A DNA stretch of 64,000 nucleotides, from NCBI RefSeq assembly GCF_900103415.1, contig NZ_FMXB01000008.1, positions 1 to 64,000 of the forward strand, written 5' to 3'. The position numbers and the translations under genes were made by a program. This DNA comes from Methanobrevibacter millerae (lineage in GTDB: Archaea; Methanobacteriota; Methanobacteria; Methanobacteriales; Methanobacteriaceae). Below are positions 16,596-25,603 of the stretch, piece by piece (the first letter of the stretch is position 1; every line of letters starts with the position of its first letter). A model generated the notes under the pieces. It saw only the letters and a program-made list of their open reading frames with translations, had not been told where the DNA came from and ran no database searches.

Positions 16596-17852
16596 GTGAA
16601 CATTACTGAAAAAATCTTATCTTCAAAGGCAGGCCATGAAGTGAGTCCCGGTGAAATTATAGAGATTCCGGTAGACCTTGCAATGTCTCACGACGGAACT
16701 TCACCACCTGCAATAAAGACCTTTGAAAAGGTAACGGATAAAGTCTGGGACCCGGAAAAGATTGTTATAGTATTCGACCATAACGTTCCGGCAAATACAA
16801 TCGGATCTGCTGAGTTTCAGAAAGTTTGCCGTGAATTCATAACCAAACAGGGCATCAAAAACAATTACATTCATGGAGAAGGAATCTGCCACCAGGTGCT
16901 TCCCGAAATGGGACTGGTGGAGCCAGGAAAGGTAATTGTAGGTGCCGATTCACATACCTGTACATACGGAGCTTTCGGAGCCTTTTCAACAGGAATGGGA
17001 GCAACCGATTTGGCGATGGTTTACGCAACCGGAAAGACATGGTTCATGGTTCCCCATACGATTAAAATGGAAGTTACAGGCGAGCTAAATCCCTACATCG
17101 CCCCCAAAGACGTTATTTTAAATATCATCGGGGAAGTAGGCATTGCCGGTGCAACCTACAAGACCGCTGAATTCTGCGGCGAAACCATAGAAAATATGGG
17201 CGTTGAAGGAAGAGCCACCATGTGCAACATGGCAATCGAAATGGGTGCAAAAAACGGAATAATGGAACCCAATAAAGAAGTAATCGACTACATCTGCAAA
17301 AGGACTTCCAAAAAGGAAAATGAATTAAAGATATACAAATCGGATGAAGACGCAGTCTATGAAAGGGAGATGCACTTTGACATAACGGACATGGAGCCTC
17401 AAATAGCTTGCCCGAACGACGTAGACAACGTAAAGGACATCTCAAAGGTTGAAGGAACCGCAATTGACCAGTGTTTAATCGGTTCATGCACAAACGGAAG
17501 ACTGTCCGATTTAAAAGATGCCTATGAAATCCTCAAAGGCAAGGAAATTAACGATAATATAAGATTATTAATATTGCCTGCATCCCGTGAAATATACAAG
17601 CAGGCAATGAATTTAGGATACATTGAAGCTTTCATTGATGCGGGAGCCATAATATGCAATCCGGGATGCGGACCGTGTCTCGGAGGACATATGGGAGTGC
17701 TGTCCGAAGGCGAAGTTTGTATTTCAACAACTAACAGGAATTTTAAAGGCAGAATGGGAGATCCGAAATCCTCAGTCTATCTTTCAAATTCAAAGGTTGT
17801 AGCCGCCTCAGCAATTGAAGGCGTTATAACAAATCCAAAAGACTTGAAGTGA
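16596..17852 (+). CDS. hacA: Homoaconitase/3-isopropylmalate dehydratase large subunit
   Basis: This 418-residue [4Fe-4S] aconitase-superfamily large subunit includes GADSHTCTYGAFGAFSTGMGATDLA, a cluster cysteine in IGSCTNGRLSDL, and the paired cluster cysteines in NPGCGPCLGGHMG. The length and lack of fused swivel domain fit the archaeal LeuC/AksD type, which works with a separate small subunit not present in this window. Placement 5 bases after aksA points to the homoaconitase step of coenzyme B synthesis, though LeuC cannot be ruled out. The start is GTG at 16596. Confidence 0.85.
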   Translation: MNITEKILSSKAGHEVSPGEIIEIPVDLAMSHDGTSPPAIKTFEKVTDKVWDPEKIVIVFDHNVPANTIGSAEFQKVCREFITKQGIKNNYIHGEGICHQVLPEMGLVEPGKVIVGADSHTCTYGAFGAFSTGMGATDLAMVYATGKTWFMVPHTIKMEVTGELNPYIAPKDVILNIIGEVGIAGATYKTAEFCGETIENMGVEGRATMCNMAIEMGAKNGIMEPNKEVIDYICKRTSKKENELKIYKSDEDAVYEREMHFDITDMEPQIACPNDVDNVKDISKVEGTAIDQCLIGSCTNGRLSDLKDAYEILKGKEINDNIRLLILPASREIYKQAMNLGYIEAFIDAGAIICNPGCGPCLGGHMGVLSEGEVCISTTNRNFKGRMGDPKSSVYLSNSKVVAASAIEGVITNPKDLK

Positions 17853-17858
17853 ATAAAA

Positions 17859-18422
17859 ATGCCAATGAATAAAAATGAAGCCAACAAAAGGCTTATTGAG
17901 AAAATTAATGCTGTAGAAGATTCATATCCCAAAAACTTTTCAAATACACAAAAGATACTGTTGACAACCGACGGTTCAATTACAGCAATTTTAGACGTAC
18001 TATACGGAAAAATTACATTATCAACACTTGAACAGCATTTTGAAGATGCAACGGAAGAAAGCGCAAAGCTTGTGAACTGCGAAGTGGGCGATCAGGTCAA
18101 TTTCAGGGAAATCGTAATGCACAAGGGTGACGAAAACCTCATCTATGCCATTTCATACATCCCGATTAAAAGGCTGACCGATGAGATATGCTGCGATTTG
18201 GTAAGGGCAGACATTCCTATCGGAAGAATTTTAAAGAATTACCAAATCGAATCCAGAAGGGAAGTCAACAACATTTTCATTGAAAAACCGAATGAAACGC
18301 TTCAGAAGCTATTCAATACTGACGAGGACATGCTTGCAAGGGATTATGCCATCATACACAAGGGCGAAATACTCATGTGGATTAAGGAAGTATTCCCGGT
18401 AAGCAAATTTACAGACATTTAG
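17859..18422 (+). CDS. Archaeal chorismate-lyase-like protein (DUF98 type)
   Basis: This 187-residue protein of the UbiC-like fold family contains KILLTTDGSITAILDVLYGKI, a conserved basic core (YIPIKRL, DIPIGRILKNYQIESRREV) and the terminal LARDYAIIHKGEILMWIKEVFP. In methanogens members are thought to release 4-hydroxybenzoate from chorismate for methanopterin. That functional link is recalled from the literature, not shown here. Only 6 bases separate it from the hacA gene, and its stop abuts the FEN1 ribosome binding site, so it is mid-operon. Confidence 0.75.
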   Translation: MPMNKNEANKRLIEKINAVEDSYPKNFSNTQKILLTTDGSITAILDVLYGKITLSTLEQHFEDATEESAKLVNCEVGDQVNFREIVMHKGDENLIYAISYIPIKRLTDEICCDLVRADIPIGRILKNYQIESRREVNNIFIEKPNETLQKLFNTDEDMLARDYAIIHKGEILMWIKEVFPVSKFTDI

Positions 18423-18431
18423 GTGGTATTA

Positions 18432-19415
18432 ATGGGAGTTAAGCTAAAGGACATTGTCGAGCCCGAAAAGATAAGCTTTAAGGACCTGGAAGGAAGAGCC
18501 GTTTCCATTGATGCATTCAATACGCTTTATCAGTTCCTCTCAACCATAAGGCAGAGGGACGGCCAGCCGTTATGTGATGAAAACGGAAATATCACATCAC
18601 ATTTAAGCGGAATACTTTACAGGAATTCATCAATGGTTGAAAAGGGAATAAAGCCAATCTATGTCTTTGACGGTAAAGCTCCGGAGCTTAAAAGCGACAC
18701 TCAGGCAAAAAGAAGGGAAGTTCGCGATGAAGCCGAAAAGATATATAAGGAAGCATTGAAAAGCGGAGACACCGAAAAGGCCCGCAAATATGCAATGAGA
18801 TCATCAAAGCTGTCTCCCGAAATAATAGAATCATCAAAAAAGCTCCTTACATTAATGGGAATACCTTACGTTGAAGCCAAAGGCGAGGGAGAAGCCCAGG
18901 CAGCCTATCTGGTTGAAAAGGGTGACGCATACGCCGTTGCTTCACAGGATTATGACTGTTTGCTCTTCGGAGCCAAAAGGGTTGTAAGAAACCTTGCAGT
19001 CAATTCCAATTTAGGAAACCTTGAATACTATGAATTAAGGCACGTCCTGCATGAACTGGGCATTACACGTGAAGAGCTCATTGATATGGGCATATTAATC
19101 GGAACTGATTTCTGCGACGGCCTGAAAGGAATTGGTGCTAAAACCGCTTTAAAGCTTGCTAAAAAAGGACAGCTTGAAGAAAAAATGGCTGAACTTCAAA
19201 AGGAAAGTGACCATGACCTCAATGAAGTCAGAGACATTTTCCTAAACCACAACGTTAATGAAGATTACGAAATTAAATGGAAAAAACCGGACAAGGAAGG
19301 GCTTGTTGAGTTTTTATGCTACGAACATGGATTTTCAGAAAGCCGTGTCTCAAAAGCCTCAGATAAGCTCAAGAACCTAAGCTCATCACAGGGAAGCCTT
19401 GACGCCTGGTTTTAA
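18432..19415 (+). CDS. fen: Flap endonuclease 1
   Basis: The protein has 327 residues. FEN1 removes 5' flaps during Okazaki fragment maturation and repair. The N-terminal region starts MGVKLKDIVEPEKISF with Gly2 needed at the active site; metal ligands are in IDAFNTLYQF, VFDGKAPELK, EAKGEGEAQAAYL and ASQDYDCLLFGA; the helix-hairpin-helix is GIGAKTALKL. The last residues QGSLDAWF form a PCNA-interacting PIP box. A GTG at 18423 is in frame, but GGTGGT then ATG at 18432 gives the conserved start. Confidence 0.96.
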   Translation: MGVKLKDIVEPEKISFKDLEGRAVSIDAFNTLYQFLSTIRQRDGQPLCDENGNITSHLSGILYRNSSMVEKGIKPIYVFDGKAPELKSDTQAKRREVRDEAEKIYKEALKSGDTEKARKYAMRSSKLSPEIIESSKKLLTLMGIPYVEAKGEGEAQAAYLVEKGDAYAVASQDYDCLLFGAKRVVRNLAVNSNLGNLEYYELRHVLHELGITREELIDMGILIGTDFCDGLKGIGAKTALKLAKKGQLEEKMAELQKESDHDLNEVRDIFLNHNVNEDYEIKWKKPDKEGLVEFLCYEHGFSESRVSKASDKLKNLSSSQGSLDAWF

Positions 19416-19560
19416 TATGGCGGGAAATCCTCGCCGAATACTTTTTTTTGCATAATCCATTGCCATGTAGACCTGAAGTTCGTATTTTTTAATGATGATT
19501 TTTTCAATGAATTCATGAAAATCGTTGAAAATAAGTCGGTGAAAATAATCTGTGAAGATT
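19416..19560 (-). pseudogene. Degenerate duplicate of the 3' end of the DUF2119-like gene
   Basis: The sequence from the ATATGG box at 19416 repeats the 3' end of the intact gene at 19756, with scattered changes. Read on the minus strand it gives KKYELQVYMAMDYAKK, then loses frame because the T run has eight bases instead of seven in the intact copy. Upstream similarity fades by about 19560. There is no start region. It is best seen as a partial tandem duplication left behind after rearrangement. Confidence 0.75.
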
Positions 19561-19654
19561 AAAGAACCCATAAAGCACCTAATTCGCCGCTCATCACGAC
19601 GAGACTAAATGGGAGTACTTTTATCTTTAAATCTTACAGTTAATACTTGAGTTG

Positions 19655-19681
19655 ACATACTATTTAAAGAGTATGTTTTTC
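19655..19681 (+). terminator. Hairpin plus T run between the duplicate fragment and the DUF2119-like gene
   Basis: ACATACT pairs with AGTATGT across an 8-base loop and is followed by a T run on the plus strand. It could end a transcript running on from fen, although it is about 240 bases past that stop codon. Confidence 0.35.
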
Positions 19682-19755
19682 ATTTTTAACTGAAATCTGT
19701 TTGTGGTGTGATTTTATGAAAAAAAATTCAAACTGATAATTAGAAGCCATATACA

Positions 19756-20406
19756 TTAATATGGAGGGAAATCCTCGCCGAATACTTTTTTTGCATAATC
19801 CATGGCCATGTAGACCTGAGACGGATATTTTTTCAGTATGGCCTTTTCAAAATCAGGTCTGCTTTCGGATTTGGTGATTAGACGAAGCAAATCCTTATAT
19901 CTATCAATTGACTTGTTTTTATCAAAATTAAATTCATTACATATCTCAGGAGTCAGTTTCTCGATGCATGGGAATTCAAGGGTTTTGCATACCGTTTCGG
20001 TTGAAAAATAGGTCATTCTTATTAATGGTGAAACGGATGAAACCAGAATGTGGTCTCCTGCCGGAATCAGCGGAGGAACTCCAGTTTTTCTGTAACGCTC
20101 CATTGAGGTTAACTTTTCATAATTCTTTAAATCATAGCAGTGCAGCTCGGTGTAGAAATCCGGCTCAAAGTAATTAATCAGCCCTAAAATCTTCTGGCCC
20201 AGTTCGGACTCATAATATTGCTGATTAAGCGTTGAAATATAGTCTGTTCTGTCAAAATTGTAAAAATAGAATTGGCCGTCAGATAAATCTTCATTTTTAA
20301 TGGATTTAATAAAGCGGATGGAAGTTTTACCTTCATTTCCGTGAACTCCACCTAAAAAGAGTTTAACCGGGCCTTTGCCGTTGTCAATATATTGAAAATA
20401 GGACAT
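19756..20406 (-). CDS. DUF2119-like methanogen protein, M14/AstE-type metallohydrolase fold
   Basis: This 216-residue protein has LFLGGVHGNEGKTSIRF near the start: HGNE with following Lys/Thr resembles the HxxE zinc site of M14 carboxypeptidases and succinylglutamate desuccinylases. DFYTELHCYDLKNY offers the third zinc ligand His. It appears to be the small methanogen family annotated DUF2119, whose function is unknown. It lies downstream of ahcY on the same strand, 21 bases away. A broken copy of its 3' end lies 200 bases beyond its stop. Confidence 0.72.
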   Translation of the reverse strand: MSYFQYIDNGKGPVKLFLGGVHGNEGKTSIRFIKSIKNEDLSDGQFYFYNFDRTDYISTLNQQYYESELGQKILGLINYFEPDFYTELHCYDLKNYEKLTSMERYRKTGVPPLIPAGDHILVSSVSPLIRMTYFSTETVCKTLEFPCIEKLTPEICNEFNFDKNKSIDRYKDLLRLITKSESRPDFEKAILKKYPSQVYMAMDYAKKVFGEDFPPY

Positions 20407-20427
20407 AAAAAATAAAAGTTGAAGGAA

Positions 20428-21678
20428 TTATGTTCCTTCCTGCCAGTTAGCCATATAAGCTTTTTGCTTATCGGTTAATGAGTCGATTTCAATGCCCATT
20501 GCTTTCAGTTTCATGGTTGCAACATTGTAGTCGATTTCATCAGGAGCCTTGGTTACTCCAACAGGCAAATCGTTTTCCAAGATGTGCTTTGCGGACAATG
20601 CCTGTACGGCAAAACTCATGTCCATGATTTCAGCAGGGTGCCCCTGTCCACGTGCAGCTGACAAGTTAACTAAACGTCCGTCAGCGAGTAAATAGAGTTT
20701 GCGTCCGTCTTTGGTGGTGAACTCTTCGATACTTTCCCTTACCTCTTTAACTTCGGTTGAAATAGCCTCTAAGTCTGGACGATTAATCTCAACGTTGAAG
20801 TGTCCGGAGTTTGCAAGCATACAGCCGTCTTTCATGTACTTGAAGTCATCACCGCAGATAATGTCTGCGTTTCCGGTTACAGTAATGATTAAATCAGCCT
20901 GTTTAACGGCTTCTCTGATAGTCATTACCCTGTATCCGTCCATTCTTGCTTCCAAAGCACGGATTGGATCGACTTCGGTAACGATGACATCGGCACCCAG
21001 ACCTGCTGCCCTTAACGCAAGTCCACGTCCGCACCAGCCGTATCCGCAGACAACAACTGTTTTTCCTGCGATTACCATGTTGGTTGTACCCATAATGGCG
21101 TCGAAACTGGACTGTCCGGTACCGTATCTGTTATCGAATAAGTATTTTGTGTAAGCGTCATTAACGGCAATAACCGGGAACTTTAATGCTCCGTCAGCGT
21201 GCATTGCCTGAAGACGGTGAACACCGGTTGTGGTTTCCTCACATGCGCCTTTGATGTGGCTTAATAATTCTGTCCTTTCGTTGTGGAGAACCATAATCAT
21301 GTCGGCTCCGTCATCGATGATAATGTCAGGCTTGTGGTCAAGCACCATGTTAATGGTCTGGTAGTATTCCTCATCGTCCTGTTCTCTCCATCCGTAAACG
21401 TTCAATCCCAAATCGGCAGCTCCTGCTACCGCATCATCATGAGTTGACAATGGGTTGCATCCGGTCATTGCGACTTCTGCTCCACCGGCCATTAATGTAA
21501 GACCTAAGTTGATTGTTTTAGGTTCCAAGTGTAAGCATGATCCGATTGTAATTCCCTTAAAAGGCTGGGTTTCCAAATATTCTTCCTTAATGTGTTCCAA
21601 AACAGGCATGTGTTTTTGAACCCATTCGATTTTTCTGACACCTTCAGGTGCAAGAGACATATCCTTAACTTTACTCAT
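20428..21678 (-). CDS. ahcY: S-adenosylhomocysteinase-family hydrolase (AhcY; SIHH in methanogens)
   Basis: The protein has 416 residues. NAD-dependent hydrolases of this family remove S-adenosylhomocysteine, or in methanogens S-inosylhomocysteine, after methyl transfers. Seen are HLEPKTINLGLTLMAGGAEVAMTGCNPLSTHD, the substrate Lys/Asp region FPVIAVNDAYTKYLFDNRYGTGQS, and the NAD Rossmann motif VVVCGYGWCGRGLALRAAGLGADV. The enzyme is about 15 residues shorter at the C-terminus than eukaryotic SAHH, as usual in archaea. An AAGGAGAT site precedes the ATG, and a minus-strand TATA (ATTTATAAAT) lies near 21715. Confidence 0.95.
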   Translation of the reverse strand: MSKVKDMSLAPEGVRKIEWVQKHMPVLEHIKEEYLETQPFKGITIGSCLHLEPKTINLGLTLMAGGAEVAMTGCNPLSTHDDAVAGAADLGLNVYGWREQDDEEYYQTINMVLDHKPDIIIDDGADMIMVLHNERTELLSHIKGACEETTTGVHRLQAMHADGALKFPVIAVNDAYTKYLFDNRYGTGQSSFDAIMGTTNMVIAGKTVVVCGYGWCGRGLALRAAGLGADVIVTEVDPIRALEARMDGYRVMTIREAVKQADLIITVTGNADIICGDDFKYMKDGCMLANSGHFNVEINRPDLEAISTEVKEVRESIEEFTTKDGRKLYLLADGRLVNLSAARGQGHPAEIMDMSFAVQALSAKHILENDLPVGVTKAPDEIDYNVATMKLKAMGIEIDSLTDKQKAYMANWQEGT

Positions 21679-21837
21679 AAAAATATCTCCTTATAATTAC
21701 TAACATTAAATTATTTATAAATCATTTTTAATAAAACTTACCTAAAAAAATATGATTTTATCAAAAAAATTATCAAAAAGCCCGAAAAAAGCAAACCTTT
21801 AAATGTAATAATGAATTAATATATGTATGTTATATAT

Positions 21838-21947
21838 GCCGGGGTGGCTCAGCTGGTTAGAGCGCACGGCTCATAGGGTATAAAAGCAGTGCTCTGACTA
21901 ATACCTGGGATACCGTGAGGCCACGGGTTCGAATCCCGTTCCCGGCA
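21838..21947 (+). tRNA. tRNA-Met (CAT), elongator type, with a 36-base intron
   Basis: The acceptor stem GCCGGGG pairs with TCCCGGC, discriminator A. The D arm GCTC/GAGC, anticodon stem CACGG/CCGTG and T arm CGGG/CCCG are intact. The anticodon CAT is at 21872-21874. After A37 an insert at 21876-21911 interrupts the loop at the canonical 37/38 position and is presumably removed by the splicing endonuclease. The mature length is 74 bases. CCA is not encoded. tRNA-Ile2 (CAT, modified) is the alternative reading. A TATA-like AATTAATATATG lies about 20 bases upstream. Confidence 0.92.
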
Positions 21948-22053
21948 TACTTAAATCCCAGGTATTCACTTTTTAAACTATTTTTCTATTATTTCAGCAA
22001 ATCATAACAATTTTATACTTTTTTTAACAAAAATACCTGTAAGAGGGTATTAA

Positions 22054-23220
22054 ATGTTATATAACAAACTGGGAAAAAGCGGTCTGGAAGTTTCAAGACT
22101 CGGTTTTGGAGCCATGAGATTACCTACAATCGGTTCCAACGATAATATCGATGAAACAGAAGCTTCCAAAATGTTTACATACGGAATAGAGCATGGAATT
22201 AATCTGATTGATACCGCCTATCCATATCACAGCAAGGAGCTTGACGGAAACGGAAACAGCGAAAGGTTCATCGGCAAATTTCTTAAAGAAAATAGCTATC
22301 GCGATGAAATAATACTTTCCACCAAATCCCCGTCATGGCTGATGGAAGAAAAGGGCGATTTTGAGCGTTATCTCGACATACAGCTCGATAAACTGCAGAC
22401 CGACTACATTGACGTTTACATGCTTCACGCACTGACCGTTCCCGACTGGAACAGGGTCAATAATCTGGATGTATTGGACTTTTTAGATGATTGTTTGGCC
22501 AGCGGAAAGGTTAAACACGTCGGATTCTCGTCACATATCGAAGTGGATTACTTTATCGAAATTCTGGATGAATATCCAAAGTGGGAAGTCGTCCTCACCC
22601 AGATGAACTATCTTGACGAGTATTACCAGTCCGGAATCATGGGACTCAATTACCTTAAGGAAATTAACGTCGGAAGCATGATAATGGAGCCATTGAGAGG
22701 AGGAAGACTGGTCAACAACATTCCCGAAGAAGTTCAAAGGCTATGGAACACGTCAGAAGTCAAAAGAACTCCGGTCGAGTGGGCGCTGCAGTATCTATGG
22801 AACAGGGATGACGTCGACTGCGTACTGAGCGGAATGACCTCATTGGAGCAGGTCAAGGAAAACGTTAAAATAGCTTCAACGGAAGACATAATAAGCGAAA
22901 GCGACCAGGAACTAATCAGAGAGGTTGCAAGAACGTACAGGAGCTTTCTTGGAAACAGATGCACCAGATGCGGCTACTGCATGCCATGTCCGGAGGGCGT
23001 TGACATCATCAACTGCTTTACCGAATACAACATTGCCCACATGATGGGCGATCCCAAGGCAAGCGCAATGCAGTACTTTACGCTGATTGATGACGATTCA
23101 AGGGCAGACAGCTGCATCGACTGCGGAGAGTGCATACCATACTGTACCCAGATGATAAACATTCCAGAAGAACTTCAGAAGGTTTATGAATATTTCGGTA
23201 GTGAATTCGATCATTTTTAA
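22054..23220 (+). CDS. Aldo/keto reductase with C-terminal 4Fe-4S domain
   Basis: This 388-residue protein starts MLYNKLGKSGLEVSRLGFGAMRLPTIG. The catalytic tetrad region includes LIDTAYPYHSKE (Asp, Tyr) and DVYMLHAL (His). The barrel ends near residue 280. The tail carries cysteine motifs CTRCGYCMPCP and CIDCGECIPYC, enough for two iron-sulfur clusters. This two-part design is common in anaerobes and suggests electron transfer from ferredoxin-like centres. The substrate is unknown. The ATG follows GAGGGT. The ThiF-like gene starts 9 bases after its stop. Confidence 0.9.
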   Translation: MLYNKLGKSGLEVSRLGFGAMRLPTIGSNDNIDETEASKMFTYGIEHGINLIDTAYPYHSKELDGNGNSERFIGKFLKENSYRDEIILSTKSPSWLMEEKGDFERYLDIQLDKLQTDYIDVYMLHALTVPDWNRVNNLDVLDFLDDCLASGKVKHVGFSSHIEVDYFIEILDEYPKWEVVLTQMNYLDEYYQSGIMGLNYLKEINVGSMIMEPLRGGRLVNNIPEEVQRLWNTSEVKRTPVEWALQYLWNRDDVDCVLSGMTSLEQVKENVKIASTEDIISESDQELIREVARTYRSFLGNRCTRCGYCMPCPEGVDIINCFTEYNIAHMMGDPKASAMQYFTLIDDDSRADSCIDCGECIPYCTQMINIPEELQKVYEYFGSEFDHF

Positions 23221-23229
23221 GGTGAAATA

Positions 23230-23985
23230 ATGCCAACAAGATATATAGGAGACGGATATTGGGAAATAGTATCCCGGCAAATGAGTATTGTAACCAGAAG
23301 TGAACAGCAAAGGTTCAAGGATGCCAAAATTGCCGTTATAGGCTGCGGCGGCATCGGAGGCGAAACGATAGAGATGCTTGCAAGAATGGGCGTCGGAAGT
23401 CTCGCCGTCGTTGACGAGGACGCATTTGACATGTCCAACCTCAACAGACAGACATTGGCGTCAATGGCTGATTTAGGAATTGAAAAAAGCATAGTTGCAA
23501 AAGATAAAGTCAGACTGATCAATCCTTACGTTAACATAACCAGCTACAGCGAACACGTTGACGAAACAAACATTGATAAAATCATCGGCGATGCCGATAT
23601 CGTCATAGACGCTTTGGATAACGTGCTGACGAGAGTGATTCTTTCAAGAAAAGCAAAGGAAAAAGGAATTCCATTCATACACGGCGCAATCCACGGAACC
23701 TTAGGCCAGGTTACAGTATTTTTACCTGACGGTGAAAGAAGCTACGAAGAGATGTTTAACCTTCCGTCAAAGGGCAAGGAACTGAACAATGACACCATCG
23801 AAGCTTTAAGAAATGTCACTTCAGGAGTTCCGCCAGTAATAGGGCCTACCCCGAATCTGGTGGCGTGCCTTCAGGCCATGGAAGCCTTCAAGATAATCAC
23901 CGGCACGGGAAAAATTACCGCTGCGCCTGAAATATTGACTTTCGATTTGTTGGATTTCTCCTCATTTTCTATAGAGGAAATCTAA
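23230..23985 (+). CDS. HesA/MoeB/ThiF-family adenylyltransferase without the usual catalytic cysteine
   Basis: The protein has 251 residues. The E1-like nucleotide fold is clear: IAVIGCGGIGGETIEMLARMGVGSLAVVDEDAFDMSNLNRQ holds the ATP-binding loop, the acidic residue and the NxxRQ motif; DIVIDALDNVLTR follows. At the place of the catalytic Cys in MoeB/ThiF the sequence is RNVTSGVPPVIGP, with no Cys, and no zinc-binding CxxC pairs are present. It may adenylate a ubiquitin-like or other carboxyl group without thioester transfer. GGTGA precedes the ATG; it follows the aldo/keto reductase as a likely operon. Confidence 0.85.
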   Translation: MPTRYIGDGYWEIVSRQMSIVTRSEQQRFKDAKIAVIGCGGIGGETIEMLARMGVGSLAVVDEDAFDMSNLNRQTLASMADLGIEKSIVAKDKVRLINPYVNITSYSEHVDETNIDKIIGDADIVIDALDNVLTRVILSRKAKEKGIPFIHGAIHGTLGQVTVFLPDGERSYEEMFNLPSKGKELNNDTIEALRNVTSGVPPVIGPTPNLVACLQAMEAFKIITGTGKITAAPEILTFDLLDFSSFSIEEI

Positions 23986-24120
23986 ACATCAATTATTTTA
24001 TATTAATTTGAACAAATAAATATTAATTTAAATAATATAGCTATTTTGTTTACTTAAAAGAAATAATATTATACATTAATATTAGATAACAGGCATTTAT
24101 AATAATTTTTTTTCAAAATC

Positions 24121-24157
24121 TTTATATACTAATAAAATGATAGTATTAACTATTAAA
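24121..24157 (+). promoter_or_regulatory. glnA promoter (TATA box)
   Basis: TTTATATACT at 24121-24130 is a good archaeal TATA box. A start of transcription about 25 bases on would fall near 24150, directly ahead of the NrpR-type operator and about 60 bases upstream of the glnA ATG. Confidence 0.6.
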
Positions 24158-24171
24158 GGAAGCATATTTCC
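24158..24171 (+). promoter_or_regulatory. NrpR operator of glnA (GGAA-N6-TTCC)
   Basis: GGAAGCATATTTCC matches the palindromic GGAA-N6-TTCC operator described for the nitrogen repressor NrpR in methanococci. It lies just downstream of the predicted transcription start of glnA, the position where a bound repressor blocks initiation. The nrpR gene itself follows glnA at 25604, so regulator, target and operator are together. Confidence 0.8.
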
Positions 24172-24212
24172 GACTATTTAATAAATTTTAAAAGAACTGG
24201 AGCTTGATTTTA

Positions 24213-25568
24213 ATGAGCGATATTCCTGAAGAAAAAATAGAAAGAATTAAAGAGATAATGAAAGAGGATAATATCAAATTTATCCGTTTACAATTTGTTG
24301 ACATTAACGGTACCGTAAAAAACATCGTAATTCCATTCAACGGCGAAGACATGTCTGAACTGTTCAATGAAGGAATGCTCTTTGACGGATCATCCATCGC
24401 AGGATTCGTTGGAGTAAACGACAGTGATTTGGTCCTTAAACCGGACATTGACACATATTCAAGGCTTTCATGGAGACCTGAAGAATCCGCAACCTGCAGA
24501 TTCATATGTGACATATGGACACCTGAAAAGAAGCCTTTCGCCGGAGACCCTAGGGGAGTGCTCAAGAAATCCCTTTCACACATCGCCGAAATGGGACTGC
24601 AGTACAACATCGGTCCGGAACCGGAATTCTTTATTGTGGACATCGATGAAAACGGATATCCGATGCCTTACGACCAGGCAGGATACTTTGACGTTGAGCC
24701 TCTTGACAAGGGACCTGATTTCAGAAGGGAACTTACCTTGAACCTTGAAGATCTGGACTTTGAGGTTGAAGCCTCTCACCACGAAGTGGCACCGGGCCAG
24801 AACGAAATCGCATTCAAATTCAAGGACGCATTAAAGACAGCGGATGCGGTAATCACCTTCAAACAGGCCATCAAGGCCATTGTAGACAATATGGCTACCT
24901 TCGACCAGATGGACTACAGGGTAACCTTCATGCCTAAGCCGTTCTTCGGAGTGAGCGGAAGCGGAATGCACTGTCACCAGTCAGTATTCAAGGGGGACAG
25001 GAACCTCTTTTCAGACCCTGATTCAGAAACCGGCCTTTCACAGGATGCGCTTTACTTCATGGGAGGACTGCTCAAGCACGCTCCGGCGGTTACTGCAATC
25101 ACCAACCCTATCGTTAACTCATACAAGCGTCTTGTTCCAGGCTTTGAAGCTCCTGTATACAGGGCATACGGCCTTAAAAACAGGTCAGCATTAATCAGGG
25201 TTCCTGCAGCCAGAGGAAAAGCAACTCGTATCGAATACAGGTCACCTGACCCAGCATGTAACCCTTACCTCGCATTTACCGTAATGCTTGAAGCCGGTAT
25301 TGACGGTATCGTAAACAAGATTGACCCAGGCGAACCAATCGAGCTGGACATTTACAAGATGACCGAAGAGGAAAGGGAAGCAATGGGCATCAAGGTACTT
25401 CCTACAAGTTTATGGGAAGCCTATCACGCACTTGAAGAGGATCCTCTCATACTGGACGCATTAGGAAGCCACATTAGCCAGAAATTCCTCGAACTCAAAT
25501 ATCAGGAATGGGATGAGTATAGGGTTCAGGTATTCGGATACGAGCAAAGAAAATATTTGGATATCTAA
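24213..25568 (+). CDS. glnA: Glutamine synthetase, type I
   Basis: This 451-residue GSI enzyme makes glutamine from glutamate, ammonia and ATP. It has [17 protein letters not shown] (the Asp loop), [10 protein letters not shown] (metal-ligand Glu), [26 protein letters not shown], and [31 protein letters not shown]. The segment equivalent to the adenylylation site reads [10 protein letters not shown], not the bacterial type, so covalent control is unlikely. A TTG at 24204 is in frame, but the ATG at 24213 gives the usual N-terminus. Expression is expected to be repressed by NrpR when ammonia is plentiful. Confidence 0.96.
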   Translation: MSDIPEEKIERIKEIMKEDNIKFIRLQFVDINGTVKNIVIPFNGEDMSELFNEGMLFDGSSIAGFVGVNDSDLVLKPDIDTYSRLSWRPEESATCRFICDIWTPEKKPFAGDPRGVLKKSLSHIAEMGLQYNIGPEPEFFIVDIDENGYPMPYDQAGYFDVEPLDKGPDFRRELTLNLEDLDFEVEASHHEVAPGQNEIAFKFKDALKTADAVITFKQAIKAIVDNMATFDQMDYRVTFMPKPFFGVSGSGMHCHQSVFKGDRNLFSDPDSETGLSQDALYFMGGLLKHAPAVTAITNPIVNSYKRLVPGFEAPVYRAYGLKNRSALIRVPAARGKATRIEYRSPDPACNPYLAFTVMLEAGIDGIVNKIDPGEPIELDIYKMTEEEREAMGIKVLPTSLWEAYHALEEDPLILDALGSHISQKFLELKYQEWDEYRVQVFGYEQRKYLDI

Positions 25569-25603
25569 ATCCGAATATTATTTTTTAAAATCAGGAGTAT
25601 TCC

